DNA from: Hamadaea tsunoensis DSM 44101
GTDB lineage: Bacteria; Actinomycetota; Actinomycetes; Mycobacteriales; Micromonosporaceae
Assembly: GCF_000428945.1 (NCBI RefSeq)
Contig: NZ_AUAX01000007.1
Coordinates: forward strand, 310,001 to 374,000
DNA: 64,000 nucleotides
Reading direction: 5' to 3'
Shown here: positions 1-7,628 of the stretch, in pieces
How positions within the stretch are numbered: the first letter of the stretch is position 1
How the letters are laid out: each line of letters opens with the position of its first letter
Notes under the pieces: generated by a model
Seen by the model: only the letters and a program-made list of their open reading frames with translations
Databases searched by the model: none
What the model was told of the DNA's origin: nothing
Program-made: the position numbers and the translations under genes

Positions 1-393
1 GGCCTCGAACGAGCGGGCGAGGCCGAGCCGCGCGTCCGAACGCAGCAGGGGATCGAGGTCGGTGGCGCGCAGGGCGACGGTGAAGTGCTCGATCGCCTCT
101 TCGGGGCTGCCCGCTTCGAGGGCCAGCTGTCCGAAGCGGACGGACAAGGTGGACGGCCGGGTCGCCGCCGTCTCCACGTCGCCGCGCAGCTCCTCGACGG
201 TGCACGACAGCCGGAGGGCGAGCTGGCGCAGCACCTCGGGCCCGGGCTGCCGGCGGCCCGACTCCAGCAGCGAGACGTAGCTCACCGAGAGGGTGTCACC
301 GGCGAGTTCCCGCTGCGTGATGCCGCGCGCCTGGCGCAGGGCCCGCAGCCGCCGCGAGAACTCGAGGGGAGTCGATTGACTGGGTTCACTCAA
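1..393 (-). CDS. XRE-family regulator with TPR-like C-terminus, 3' part missing
   Basis: An N-terminal helix-turn-helix reads FSRRLRALRQARGITQRELA, followed by SVSYVSLLESGRRQPGPEV, a classic XRE/Cro fold that should bind operator DNA. From about residue 90 there is a TPR-like helical repeat (FGQLALEAGSPEEAIEHF, then LGLARSFEA), and the gene runs off the window. I chose a TTG start at 393 because AGGAG stands six bases upstream and the residues before the HTH are in frame. XRE-TPR proteins include the RRNPP peptide-sensing regulators and many actinobacterial developmental regulators. The divergent neighbour 57 bp away encodes a tiny exported peptide, which makes peptide sensing a fair guess but not a demonstrated one. 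Confidence 0.85.
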   Translation of the reverse strand, partial: MSEPSQSTPLEFSRRLRALRQARGITQRELAGDTLSVSYVSLLESGRRQPGPEVLRQLALRLSCTVEELRGDVETAATRPSTLSVRFGQLALEAGSPEEAIEHFTVALRATDLDPLLRSDARLGLARSFEA

Positions 394-450
394 GGGTGCT
401 CTCCTGACTTACCGGGCAGTGTAGCCCGTTCACGACAGTCGGGAGTCGTC

Positions 451-627
451 ATGAGACCCACGCGCGTATTGCTCGCGGCCCTGCTCGCCGTCGCCCTGTC
501 CGGTGCCGGAGCCGCGCTGTCCGGAGCCGTGCCGGGGGCCGGCCGGGCGGGCGCGGGGACCGGGTCCGCGACGGCCGACGTGGTGGCGCGGGCCGACGGC
601 GTGTGGTGCTGCTGGCCGCCGAAGTAG
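451..627 (+). CDS. small exported peptide precursor, 58 aa
   Basis: ATG start with GGGAG five bases upstream. The N-terminus MRPTRVLLAALLAVALSG is a signal peptide or membrane anchor, followed by an Ala/Gly-rich spacer, and the tail is DGVWCCWPPK with two adjacent cysteines and two tryptophans. It resembles no family I recognise. It is divergent from the XRE-TPR regulator and shares a 57-bp promoter region with it, the layout of a peptide pheromone and its receptor. It could equally be a small secreted structural peptide or a bacteriocin-like product. No modification enzymes adjoin it. Confidence 0.6.
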   Translation: MRPTRVLLAALLAVALSGAGAALSGAVPGAGRAGAGTGSATADVVARADGVWCCWPPK

Positions 628-648
628 GAACAGCGGGCAGAACGGCGG

Positions 649-993
649 CTACGGCTGGTCGGCCCAGGCCTGCCAGGGGAGCAGGTCCCGCCAGCCGGGC
701 TCGTCCGCCGCCCACGCCGTGAGCACCTGGGCGGCCCGCTCCGCCGTGGGTACGCCCGCGCGGAAGTGGCTGTCCGGACCGCCGGCGCGGTACTCGACCG
801 CGTAGCTGCCGTCGTCGTTGCGGTAGATCTGCATGTAGAACTGCCACAGGCTGGGGCCGTCGTGGCGTTCCAGGATGAGGAACCGGTTCGCCTCGTCGAG
901 GTCGCGCACGAGCGAGGCGAGCTTGTCGGGCTCGGGGTCGTCCCACGAGTCGCCGCTGGCCTCGGTGGCACGCAGGGTCGGCAGCCGCATCAT
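649..993 (-). CDS. conserved hypothetical protein (Imm1-like?)
   Basis: A 114-residue soluble protein without signal peptide or membrane segment. The middle reads FLILERHDGPSLWQFYMQIY and then YAVEYRAGGPDSHFRAG, and the C-terminus is tryptophan-rich (GWRDLLPWQAWADQP). The pattern of alternating strands around VEYR.G.pd.HF resembles small actinobacterial proteins sometimes classed with Imm1-type immunity proteins, but I cannot confirm that by eye. It begins with two ATG codons in a row, so the start is either 993 or 990. It converges on the small peptide gene, with 21 bp between the stops. Confidence 0.6.
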   Translation of the reverse strand: MMRLPTLRATEASGDSWDDPEPDKLASLVRDLDEANRFLILERHDGPSLWQFYMQIYRNDDGSYAVEYRAGGPDSHFRAGVPTAERAAQVLTAWAADEPGWRDLLPWQAWADQP

Positions 994-1093
994 GCGCAGA
1001 CGATAACCGACGGGTCCGACAGCCGGCCGCGCGTACCGGGGCGGGACGGTTCCGACGTGAGTTGTTGACCTTGTTGCCTTAGGTGCTCATGAA

Positions 1094-1149
1094 TTGACAT
1101 CAACCTATGGAGGCCCTACCGTCCCCGTAAAGTTCCGGAAGTGTTCCGG
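1094..1149 (+). promoter_or_regulatory. promoter and possible operator of the sugar ABC transporter
   Basis: TTGACA at 1094-1099 and TACCGT at 1117-1122 are 17 bp apart, a good vegetative promoter predicting a transcript start near 1129. Just downstream, GTTCCGG occurs at 1132-1138 and 1143-1149, and the first copy is part of the palindrome TTCCGGAA. The divisor-like 11-bp spacing and the position over the start of transcription fit an operator, possibly for the LacI protein encoded at 4630-5643. Confidence 0.5.
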
Positions 1150-1174
1150 TAATTTCGCGGGAGGCGATGCGCTC

Positions 1175-2083
1175 ATGCCCTGGCACCGCAGGTTGCTGCG
1201 TGATCGCGTACTGGTGCTCGTGGCGGTGCCGGGCGTCCTGGTCCTGCTCGTCTTCCACTACCTGCCGTGGCTCGGCAACATCATCGCGTTCAAGGACTAC
1301 CAGCCCTACCTGGGCATCAAGGACAGCCCATGGGTCGGCCTGGACAACTTCCACGTCCTCGTCGACGGCGACCCGGCGTTCCGCAACGCGCTCACCAACA
1401 CCCTGCTCATCACGCTGCTGCAGGTCGTCGTGGTGTTCCCGGTCCCGATCGCGCTGGCGCTGCTGCTGGACAGCCTCGCCTCCGAACGGCTCAAGCGGCT
1501 CACGCAGAGCGTGCTCTACCTGCCGCACTTCCTGTCCTGGGTGATCGTCATCGCCGTCTTCCAGGAGATGTTCGGCAACGCCGGCCTGCTGAACACGGTG
1601 CTGCGCCAGCACGACCTGGCCACGCTGAGCATCGTGGGCAACCCCGACCTGTTCAAGGCGGTCGTCACCAGCCAGGTGCTGTGGAAGGACGCCGGCTGGG
1701 CGACGATCCTCTTCCTCGCCGCGTTGTCGAGAATCGATCCGGAACTTTACGAAGCATCGGCGGTCGACGGCGCCGGGCGGATGCGCCAGCTGTGGCACGT
1801 GACCCTGCCGGGGCTGCGCCCGCTGATCGTCCTGCTGCTGATCCTGCGCCTCGGCGACTCGCTCAGCGTCGGCTTCGAGCAGATCCTCCTGCAGCAGCCC
1901 GCGGTCGGCCAGCACGCCAGCGAAGTGCTCGACACCTACGTCTACAACAACGGCATCCTCGCCGCCGACTGGGGCTCCAGCGCGGCCGTCGGCCTGATCA
2001 AGGGACTGGTCGGGCTGGTCCTCGTGCTCGGCGCCAACTCGCTCGCCCACCGCCTCGGCGAGCAGGGGGTCTACCAGCGATGA
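1175..2083 (+). CDS. carbohydrate ABC transporter permease (LplB type)
   Basis: A 302-residue inner-membrane permease with about six hydrophobic segments, beginning LVLVAVPGVLVLLVFHYLPW. The cytoplasmic EAA loop is clear (YEASAVDGAGRMRQLWHVTL), the site that contacts the ATPase. It belongs to the CUT1 LplB/YtcP branch, which imports oligosaccharides or breakdown products of polysaccharides. I chose ATG 1175, with GGGAGG ten bases upstream; the reading frame is open to 1094 but that extension is not hydrophobic or conserved-looking. It overlaps the next permease by ATGA, so the two are translationally coupled. No ATPase gene is nearby, so a shared MsiK-type ATPase is likely. Confidence 0.9.
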   Translation: MPWHRRLLRDRVLVLVAVPGVLVLLVFHYLPWLGNIIAFKDYQPYLGIKDSPWVGLDNFHVLVDGDPAFRNALTNTLLITLLQVVVVFPVPIALALLLDSLASERLKRLTQSVLYLPHFLSWVIVIAVFQEMFGNAGLLNTVLRQHDLATLSIVGNPDLFKAVVTSQVLWKDAGWATILFLAALSRIDPELYEASAVDGAGRMRQLWHVTLPGLRPLIVLLLILRLGDSLSVGFEQILLQQPAVGQHASEVLDTYVYNNGILAADWGSSAAVGLIKGLVGLVLVLGANSLAHRLGEQGVYQR

Positions 2084-2940
2084 GGTACGCCGTCCGGGCC
2101 GGCAAAGGCCTCATCCTGCTGCTGTGCTGCGCGGCCGTGGTGATCCCGTTCTTCGGCATCCTCGCGACCAGCCTCTCCGACCGGGCGCAGGTCACCGAGG
2201 CGGGCGGGTTCGTACTCTTCCCGAAGCGGGTCACGTTCGCGGCGTACCAGGCGATGCTGTCGGGCGGCGTGGTCACCCGGGCCGTGCTCGTCAGCCTCCT
2301 CATCACCGGCGCCGGTACGCTGCTCAGCCTCACCGCGACCGCGCTGCTCGCGTACGGGCTGAGCCGGCGGGGAACCTTCGGCCACCGGCCGCTGCTGATG
2401 ATCGTGCTGTTCGCGCTGCTGTTCACCCCCGGGATCATCCCGAGCTACCTCGTCGTGAAGGACCTCGGCCTGCTGGAGAGCTACTGGTCGCTGATCCTGC
2501 CCGGAATGATCAACGCGTTCAACGTGATCGTCCTGCGGGCCTTCTTCATGGAACTGCCGAACGAGGTGCTCGACAGCGCCCGGGTCGACGGGGCCGGCGA
2601 TTTCACCATCCTGTGGCGCATCGTGCTGCCGCTGTCGCGGGCCGCGCTCGCCGTCATCGGCCTGTTCTACGCGGTCGCGTACTGGAACTCGTTCTTCGCG
2701 GCCCTGCTCTACCTCAACGATTCGACCATGTGGCCGCTGCAGCTGGTGCTGCGCACGTACGTGGTCAACCCGAACCAGCTCGGCGTCGATCAAGTGGGAG
2801 TGTCCGGCGCCGAGCTGCCTCCTCAGGAGGCGATCCAGATGGCGATCCTCGTCCTGTCCATCCTGCCGATCCTGCTCGTCTATCCGTTCGTCCAGCGGCA
2901 CTTCGCCAAGGGCGTCCTGATCGGCGCGGTGAAGGGATAG
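2080..2940 (+). CDS. carbohydrate ABC transporter permease (YtcP/AraQ type)
   Basis: A 286-residue permease and partner of the preceding gene. The first membrane helix is LILLLCCAAVVIPFFGILAT, and the EAA loop reads LDSARVDGAGDFTILWRIVL near the middle. The insertion ELPPQEAIQMAILVL before the last helix is typical of the YtcP branch. Its ATG overlaps the stop of the first permease by four bases. With the binding protein 52 bp downstream it forms an import operon for an unidentified glycan-derived sugar. Confidence 0.9.
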   Translation: MRYAVRAGKGLILLLCCAAVVIPFFGILATSLSDRAQVTEAGGFVLFPKRVTFAAYQAMLSGGVVTRAVLVSLLITGAGTLLSLTATALLAYGLSRRGTFGHRPLLMIVLFALLFTPGIIPSYLVVKDLGLLESYWSLILPGMINAFNVIVLRAFFMELPNEVLDSARVDGAGDFTILWRIVLPLSRAALAVIGLFYAVAYWNSFFAALLYLNDSTMWPLQLVLRTYVVNPNQLGVDQVGVSGAELPPQEAIQMAILVLSILPILLVYPFVQRHFAKGVLIGAVKG

Positions 2941-2992
2941 CGGGCGAGGGTCCCGCCCCGTCCAGATCCACACCCGTTCCAGGAGGGAAGCG

Positions 2993-4633
2993 ATGACATA
3001 CACGTTCGACCGGCGCCGGTTGCTCGGCGCCGCCCTGCTCACCGCCGGTGGGGCCGCCGCGCCCGGACTGCTCGCCGGCTGCTCCTCCGACACCCCGCCG
3101 GCCAACACCGCGGCCAAGAACAGCGAGGTGAAGCTGCCGGCCTACACGCCGTTCGCGGGGGCGCAAGCGGACCTGCCCGGCAACGCCGACGGGCTGCTGG
3201 ACGCGTACACGAAGTATCCGGACCCGCCCGCCAAGCTGACCTCGGGCCCGCCCGGCAAGGGCGGCACCGTCTCGGCGTTCGTGCTCACCGGTTCGCCGAT
3301 CCCGCCGGGAGTGGACGCGAACGCGTACTGGCAGGAACTGAACAAGCGGCTGGGCGTGGACCTGAAGCTGACGATCACGCCGAGCGGCGACATGGCGACG
3401 AAGTTCGCCGCCCTGGTGGCGGGCGACGACCTGCCGGACTTCATCGTGCCGGCGCTGTTCACGCCGACGGGCCTGGGCGCGGGCATCGGCAACCTGCCGC
3501 AGTGGCTGTCGGCGAAGTGCCAGGACCTGACCGAGTTCCTCTCCGGTGACGCGATCAAGGAGTGGCCGTTCCTGGCCAACATCCCCAGCGCCGCCTGGAA
3601 GACGTGTGTCTACAACGGAGGGATCTACGGCCTGCCGGTGCCCCGCGGCGTCGGCGGTACGCTGCTGTTCCGCCGCGACGACCTCGTCGCTCAGCTGGGC
3701 GTGCAGCCGGATCCGACGAGTTTCGCGGAGTTCCGCCAGTTCTGCGCCTCGGTCACCGATCCGAAGAAGAGCCGGTGGGCGGCGACGAGCGGCGGCCTGA
3801 TGTCGTTCGTCCAGCAGATGGCCGGCGCGCCGAACAAGTGGCGGGTCGACGGCGGCAAGCTGACGTTCGTGGCCGAAACCGACGAGTTTCGGAAAGCGCT
3901 GTCCGACGTGGCCGCGATGGTCAAGGACGGCCTCGCCCACCCGGACAGCAACATCGCGAACGCGCCGGTCAAGAAGTGGTTCAACGCCGGGAACATCGTG
4001 CTCAACCCGGACCGCTACACCGCCTGGCCGCAGTACTACGCGGACAACATCGCGGGCGCCACGTTCAAGATCAGCGGCATGCGCCCGCCGAAGTACGACG
4101 GCGGCGGCTTCGCCGGCACCTGGCAGGCGGACCCGACGAACAACTTCACCGCGCTGAAGAAGGCCGACAAGGGCCGCATCCGGGACCTGCTGGCCATCGC
4201 GAACTGGATGGCGGCGCCGTTCGGCAGCGAGGAGTGGCTGTTCCGCCGGTTCGGCGTCGCCGGCACGCACTACAACATGGTCGACGGCAGCCCGGTGCAG
4301 ACGCAGGCCGGCATCACGCAGACGGTACTCGGCATCCGGTACATCGTGGACGCCCCCGATGTGATCTTCGTGCCGGGCAACGCCGGCGCGACGAAGACGT
4401 CGTACGAGTACCAGAAGTCGATCATTCCGACGTCGGTCAAGGATCCCACCGTCGGGCTGTTCTCCGACACCTGGTCGCGCAAGCGGGCGGCGCTCGACAC
4501 GATCGTCAACACGGCGCAGGGGGACGTGCTGGCCGGGCGTACGCCGATCTCCGCGTGGGACCAGACGATCGCGCAGTGGAAGTCGGCGGGCGGCGACCAG
4601 GTCCGCGCGGAATTCGAGAAGCAGCTGTCTTAA
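2993..4633 (+). CDS. extracellular sugar-binding lipoprotein of the ABC importer
   Basis: A 546-residue solute-binding protein. The N-terminus has a twin-arginine type leader (DRRRLLGAALL) and a lipobox LLAGC with the lipidated cysteine at residue 30, so the mature protein should be anchored on the outer face of the membrane. The length and the tryptophan-rich middle match the long LipO/YtcQ binding proteins that accompany LplB/YtcP permeases. GGAGG precedes the ATG. The last codons overlap the 3' end of the convergent lacI-type gene by four bases. The ligand cannot be read from sequence; the downstream oxidoreductase genes suggest a plant-polysaccharide sugar. Confidence 0.9.
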   Translation: MTYTFDRRRLLGAALLTAGGAAAPGLLAGCSSDTPPANTAAKNSEVKLPAYTPFAGAQADLPGNADGLLDAYTKYPDPPAKLTSGPPGKGGTVSAFVLTGSPIPPGVDANAYWQELNKRLGVDLKLTITPSGDMATKFAALVAGDDLPDFIVPALFTPTGLGAGIGNLPQWLSAKCQDLTEFLSGDAIKEWPFLANIPSAAWKTCVYNGGIYGLPVPRGVGGTLLFRRDDLVAQLGVQPDPTSFAEFRQFCASVTDPKKSRWAATSGGLMSFVQQMAGAPNKWRVDGGKLTFVAETDEFRKALSDVAAMVKDGLAHPDSNIANAPVKKWFNAGNIVLNPDRYTAWPQYYADNIAGATFKISGMRPPKYDGGGFAGTWQADPTNNFTALKKADKGRIRDLLAIANWMAAPFGSEEWLFRRFGVAGTHYNMVDGSPVQTQAGITQTVLGIRYIVDAPDVIFVPGNAGATKTSYEYQKSIIPTSVKDPTVGLFSDTWSRKRAALDTIVNTAQGDVLAGRTPISAWDQTIAQWKSAGGDQVRAEFEKQLS

Positions 4634-5643
4634 TGGTGCGCAGCGACGCTGTCGCGGACGACGAGGTGGGTGGCGAGCTCGACGCGCGGGCTCTCCACCG
4701 CCTCGCCGGCCGCGAGCCGCAGCACGGTACGCGCCGCCACCATCCCCATCTCCGACAGCGGCTGGCGGACGGAGGTGAGCGGCGGCGAGGACCACTGGGC
4801 CTCGGGCAGGTCGTCGAAGCCGATCACGCTGACGTCCTCCGGTACGCGCAGCCGCCGGCGGCGGACGGCCTCGTAGACGCCGAAGGCCATCTGGTCGCTG
4901 GAGGCGAAGATCGCGGTGGGGCGGTCGGGCAGGTCGAGCAGGGCGGCGCCGGAGTCGAAGCCGGACTGGTGGTAGAAGTCGCCGGGCCGCACGAGTTCCT
5001 CGTCGAGGGAGACGCCGGCCGCCTCCAGTGCGGCCCGGTACCCGTCGAGGCGCGCTCGGCTGCACAGCAGCTGGCGGGGGCCGGCGATGAAGCCGATCCG
5101 GCGGTGGCCGAGTTTGATCAGGTGCTCGGTGGCGGCCAGGCCGCCGGCCCAGTTGGTGGCGCCGATGGTCGGCACGTCGGCCGAGGCGCCGCCGGCCGGG
5201 TCGACCACGACCACGGGCACGGACATGCTGCGCAGCTCGGCGGAGAACCGGCTGTCGAGCGCGGAGGTGACCAGGATGACGCCGTCGGAGGCGCGGGCGC
5301 GCAGGTTCTGCAGCCACTGGCGGACCGAGTCGGAGCGGCGGTGGATGGCCGACACGACGGTGCCGACCCCGGCGGCGTGGGTGACCTCCTCGACGCCGCG
5401 CAGGATCTCGACCGCCCAGGGACTGTCCAGGTCGTTGAACACGAGGTCGATGAGGGCCGCGGTGGTCCGCGACCGGGCGCCGCGGCGGCGGTAGCCGTGC
5501 AGGCGCAGCAGCTCCTCGACGCGCTGGCGGGTGGCGGGGGAGACGTCCATCCGTCCATTGAGGACACGCGAGACCGTGGGCACCGAAACGCCCGCCTCCC
5601 GCGCGATGGCGGTGATCGTCACCCGCCCGTCGTCCACCGTCAC
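4630..5643 (-). CDS. LacI-family transcriptional regulator
   Basis: A 337-residue repressor. The HTH and hinge helix occupy residues 9-30 (ITAIAREAGVSVPTVSRVLN), followed by a periplasmic-binding-like effector domain with the usual TNWAGGLAATEHLIKLGHRR and VIGFDDLPEAQWSSPPLTSV blocks. It converges on the importer operon and lies between that operon and the sugar-oxidation operon at 6564. The likely targets are the tandem AAGCGCTTTCC sites at 6505-6532 and the promoter near 1100. Direct repeats TTCAAGA(T/G)CATTTT just upstream of its own start may be autoregulatory. Confidence 0.92.
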   Translation of the reverse strand: MTVDDGRVTITAIAREAGVSVPTVSRVLNGRMDVSPATRQRVEELLRLHGYRRRGARSRTTAALIDLVFNDLDSPWAVEILRGVEEVTHAAGVGTVVSAIHRRSDSVRQWLQNLRARASDGVILVTSALDSRFSAELRSMSVPVVVVDPAGGASADVPTIGATNWAGGLAATEHLIKLGHRRIGFIAGPRQLLCSRARLDGYRAALEAAGVSLDEELVRPGDFYHQSGFDSGAALLDLPDRPTAIFASSDQMAFGVYEAVRRRRLRVPEDVSVIGFDDLPEAQWSSPPLTSVRQPLSEMGMVAARTVLRLAAGEAVESPRVELATHLVVRDSVAAHH

Positions 5644-5712
5644 AGCAGAAACGATATCCTGCCGCCCGTCAAAATCAAGTTCAAGATCATTTTCGGGTCA
5701 TCTTCAAGAGCA

Positions 5713-5840
5713 TTTTGTCCCGGGTTCGTCGATCTCACCTCCGCTCCTCCCGCGGGAGACCGCTCCGGCCCCTCCGCTTCGCTCCAGGGCCTCCGCTGCC
5801 AGGTGGGTGGGGCGAAGCATCGCCCGCCGTCGCCGGGTCG
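5713..5840. repeat. family C intergenic repeat, copy 1 (reverse orientation)
   Basis: The core at 5713-5769 matches, on the opposite strand, copies at 28091-28144 and 45586-45641. The shared consensus begins CCGGARCGGTCTCCCGCG and ends with CCGGGACAAAA. Similarity to copy 3 extends further, through GCTGCCAG and the GGCGAAGCATCGCC stretch near 5812-5825. It sits in the upstream region of the lacI-type gene. No transposase is present. Confidence 0.7.
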
Positions 5841-5846
5841 CCGTCG

Positions 5847-5926
5847 CATGATCAGTGCGCTGGTCGGAGTCGCGTCCTGGGTGTCCCTGCACCCCTATGG
5901 CGACTGTGATCAGCGCGCTGATCATG
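5847..5926. repeat. 16-bp inverted repeat around a hyphenated palindrome
   Basis: CATGATCAGTGCGCTG at 5847-5862 pairs with CAGCGCGCTGATCATG at 5911-5926 at 15 of 16 positions. The right arm is itself within the perfect palindrome TGATCAGCGCGCTGATCA (5908-5925). No gene overlaps it. It may be an operator or the end of a small non-autonomous element. Confidence 0.6.
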
Positions 5927-6056
5927 AAGTGAACGGCGTACGGACATCGAGGTCCCGACAAACCGGGCAAGATGCAGCCCATCTGCATGATCGAGACGAA
6001 GAACCAGGCATACGGCTCTCCGCTGGCGGGTGTGGGTTGGCGAGGTCTACCAGTGG

Positions 6057-6203
6057 TGATCGTTTACGGGTGAGGTGTGAAAACGGCCGGCTAGTGCATG
6101 ATCGTTTACGGTTCCGGGATGCGCATACGGCTCCTGGCTGCACCAGACGCGTAAACGATCATGCGGTGTGGACCGGAAATGACACCCCACCCGTAAATGA
6201 TCA
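6057..6203. repeat. nested inverted repeats carrying four TGATC(G/A)TTTACG sites
   Basis: The outer arms at 6057-6078 and 6182-6203 match at 20 of 22 positions; the inner arms CATGATCGTTTACG (6097-6110) and CGTAAACGATCATG (6150-6163) are a perfect 14 bp. All four arms carry the same 12-bp motif, two in each orientation. The remaining gene-free sequence up to 6500 holds only shorter repeats around GATGTAGAA (near 6302 and 6343) and a matching TACATCCC near 6366. Confidence 0.65.
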
Positions 6204-6504
6204 AGAACACGGCGGCTGCGGTTCACCTGCCGGAAGATCGTTCCCGCATCGCGGACATCGGACATCGGCGGAGCGGCTCGGATGTGATCCACAGCGGCCG
6301 GGATGTAGAAGTCTGGCCCTCGCCCAAGATCCAAGGCGCTCCAGATGTAGAAAACCGGCCTCTACCTACATCCCAGCCGCAATTGATCGAGGGAGTAGAC
6401 CTGAAACTGCATCCCGCCCGCCGACGATCACCGGCTTCGCCGGCATCCGGGCCCGACGGATTCGGGTCTCGTTCACGATCGTGGGGCGCGGTACGCTCCT
6501 CGCG

Positions 6505-6532
6505 GCAAGCGCTTTCCAAGCAAGCTCTTTCC
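6505..6532 (+). promoter_or_regulatory. tandem LacI-type operator of the sugar-oxidation operon
   Basis: GCAAGCGCTTTCC (6505-6517) and GCAAGCTCTTTCC (6520-6532) are 13-bp direct repeats 15 bp apart. The first contains the palindrome AAGCGCTT, the core of many LacI-family operators. They end about 30 bp before the GTG start at 6564. The LacI protein encoded 0.9 kb upstream is the obvious candidate ligand; this is inference. Confidence 0.6.
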
Positions 6533-6563
6533 CCACCGAGTCCCGCACTTCCTGGAGGACTGC

Positions 6564-7628
6564 GTGATCAGTGTCGCTATCGTCGGTACGGGTGGAATCG
6601 CCCGGGCGCACGCAGAGGCGGTCGCCGCCTGGCCGGAACGCGCGCGGTTGACCGCCATCGCCGAGCCCGACGAGGACCGGCGGGCCGCGTTCGGTGATCT
6701 TCATGGCGTCGAGCACCGGTACGCGTCCCTCGACGACCTTCTCTCGGCGGGCGTACCGGACCTGATCTGCCTGTGTACGCCGCCCGGCACGCACCTCCCG
6801 CTTGCGACCACCGCCCTGGCGGCCGGGGCGACGGTGTTGTGCGAGAAGCCGCCGACGGTCACGCTGGCCGAGCTGGACTCGATCGTCGCCGCCGGTGGCG
6901 ACCGGTTCGCCACCGTCTTCCAGCACCGGTTCGGCGGCGGCGCCGCCCAGCTGCGTACGCTGGCCGGGTCGGGGGTGCTCGGCGCGCCGATGACGGCCGT
7001 GTGCGACACGCTGTGGTTCCGGCCGGACGAGTACTTCGCCGTCCCGTGGCGGGGGAACTGGGACATCGAGGGCGGCGGCCCGACCCTCGGCCACGGCATC
7101 CACCAGATGGATCTCCTGCTGTCGGTCCTCGGCCCGTGGCAGGAGGTCGTCGCGGTCGCCGCCCGCCGGGACCGGCCGACCGCCACCGAGGACCTGTCCG
7201 CCGCGATCGTCACCTTCGCGTCCGGCGCGGTCGCCACCGTCGTCAACAGCCTGCTGTCCGCCCGCGAGGAGAGCTACCTGCGGTTCGACTACCGGCACGC
7301 GACCGTCGAGCTGCGCCACCTCTACGGGTACGGCGACGACAACTGGACGGTCACCGGCGCGCCCGGCCACGAGGACGTCGCCGAGGTGTGGAAAGCCGGG
7401 CGGCAGGGCGTCAACAGCGGCCACACCGCCCAGTTCGGTGCCGTCTTCACCGCCCTGGAGACCGGCGCGTCCGTCCCCGTCGCGGCCACCGAAGCCCGCG
7501 CCACCCTCGACCTGGTCACCTCGATCTACGCCTCGGCGTTCACGCGTACGCCGGTCGCGGCCGGGTCGATCGGTCCAGATTCGCCCTTCTACCACCGTCT
7601 CGATGGAACCGGAGCACCCTGGCAATGA
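6564..7628 (+). CDS. Gfo/Idh/MocA-family sugar oxidoreductase
   Basis: A 354-residue NAD(P)-dependent dehydrogenase. The Rossmann fold starts VAIVGTGGIARAHAEAV, and the family signature CEKPPTVTLAEL places the catalytic lysine of the EKP motif near residue 95. The C-terminal sheet domain carries GGGPTLGHGIHQMDLLLSVL, with the histidine used in this family for substrate and proton transfer. GTG start, with GGAGGA four bases upstream. It overlaps the next gene by four bases. With a PmoA-like protein and a cupin it probably oxidises a sugar or uronate derived from the imported glycan. Confidence 0.92.
   Translation: MISVAIVGTGGIARAHAEAVAAWPERARLTAIAEPDEDRRAAFGDLHGVEHRYASLDDLLSAGVPDLICLCTPPGTHLPLATTALAAGATVLCEKPPTVTLAELDSIVAAGGDRFATVFQHRFGGGAAQLRTLAGSGVLGAPMTAVCDTLWFRPDEYFAVPWRGNWDIEGGGPTLGHGIHQMDLLLSVLGPWQEVVAVAARRDRPTATEDLSAAIVTFASGAVATVVNSLLSAREESYLRFDYRHATVELRHLYGYGDDNWTVTGAPGHEDVAEVWKAGRQGVNSGHTAQFGAVFTALETGASVPVAATEARATLDLVTSIYASAFTRTPVAAGSIGPDSPFYHRLDGTGAPWQ

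Noticed and set aside
2765-5317. 850-codon minus-strand frame over the sugar-binding lipoprotein
   Set aside because: Arginine-rich low-complexity translation with no domain, antisense to a protein with a lipobox and a family length match.
5640-5849. Family C copies as a conserved small gene (ERSPA.GAEVRST.PGQ)
   Set aside because: Similar peptides appear in both strands' frames at copies 1 and 3 and copy 2 breaks the frame, so nucleotide similarity alone explains it.
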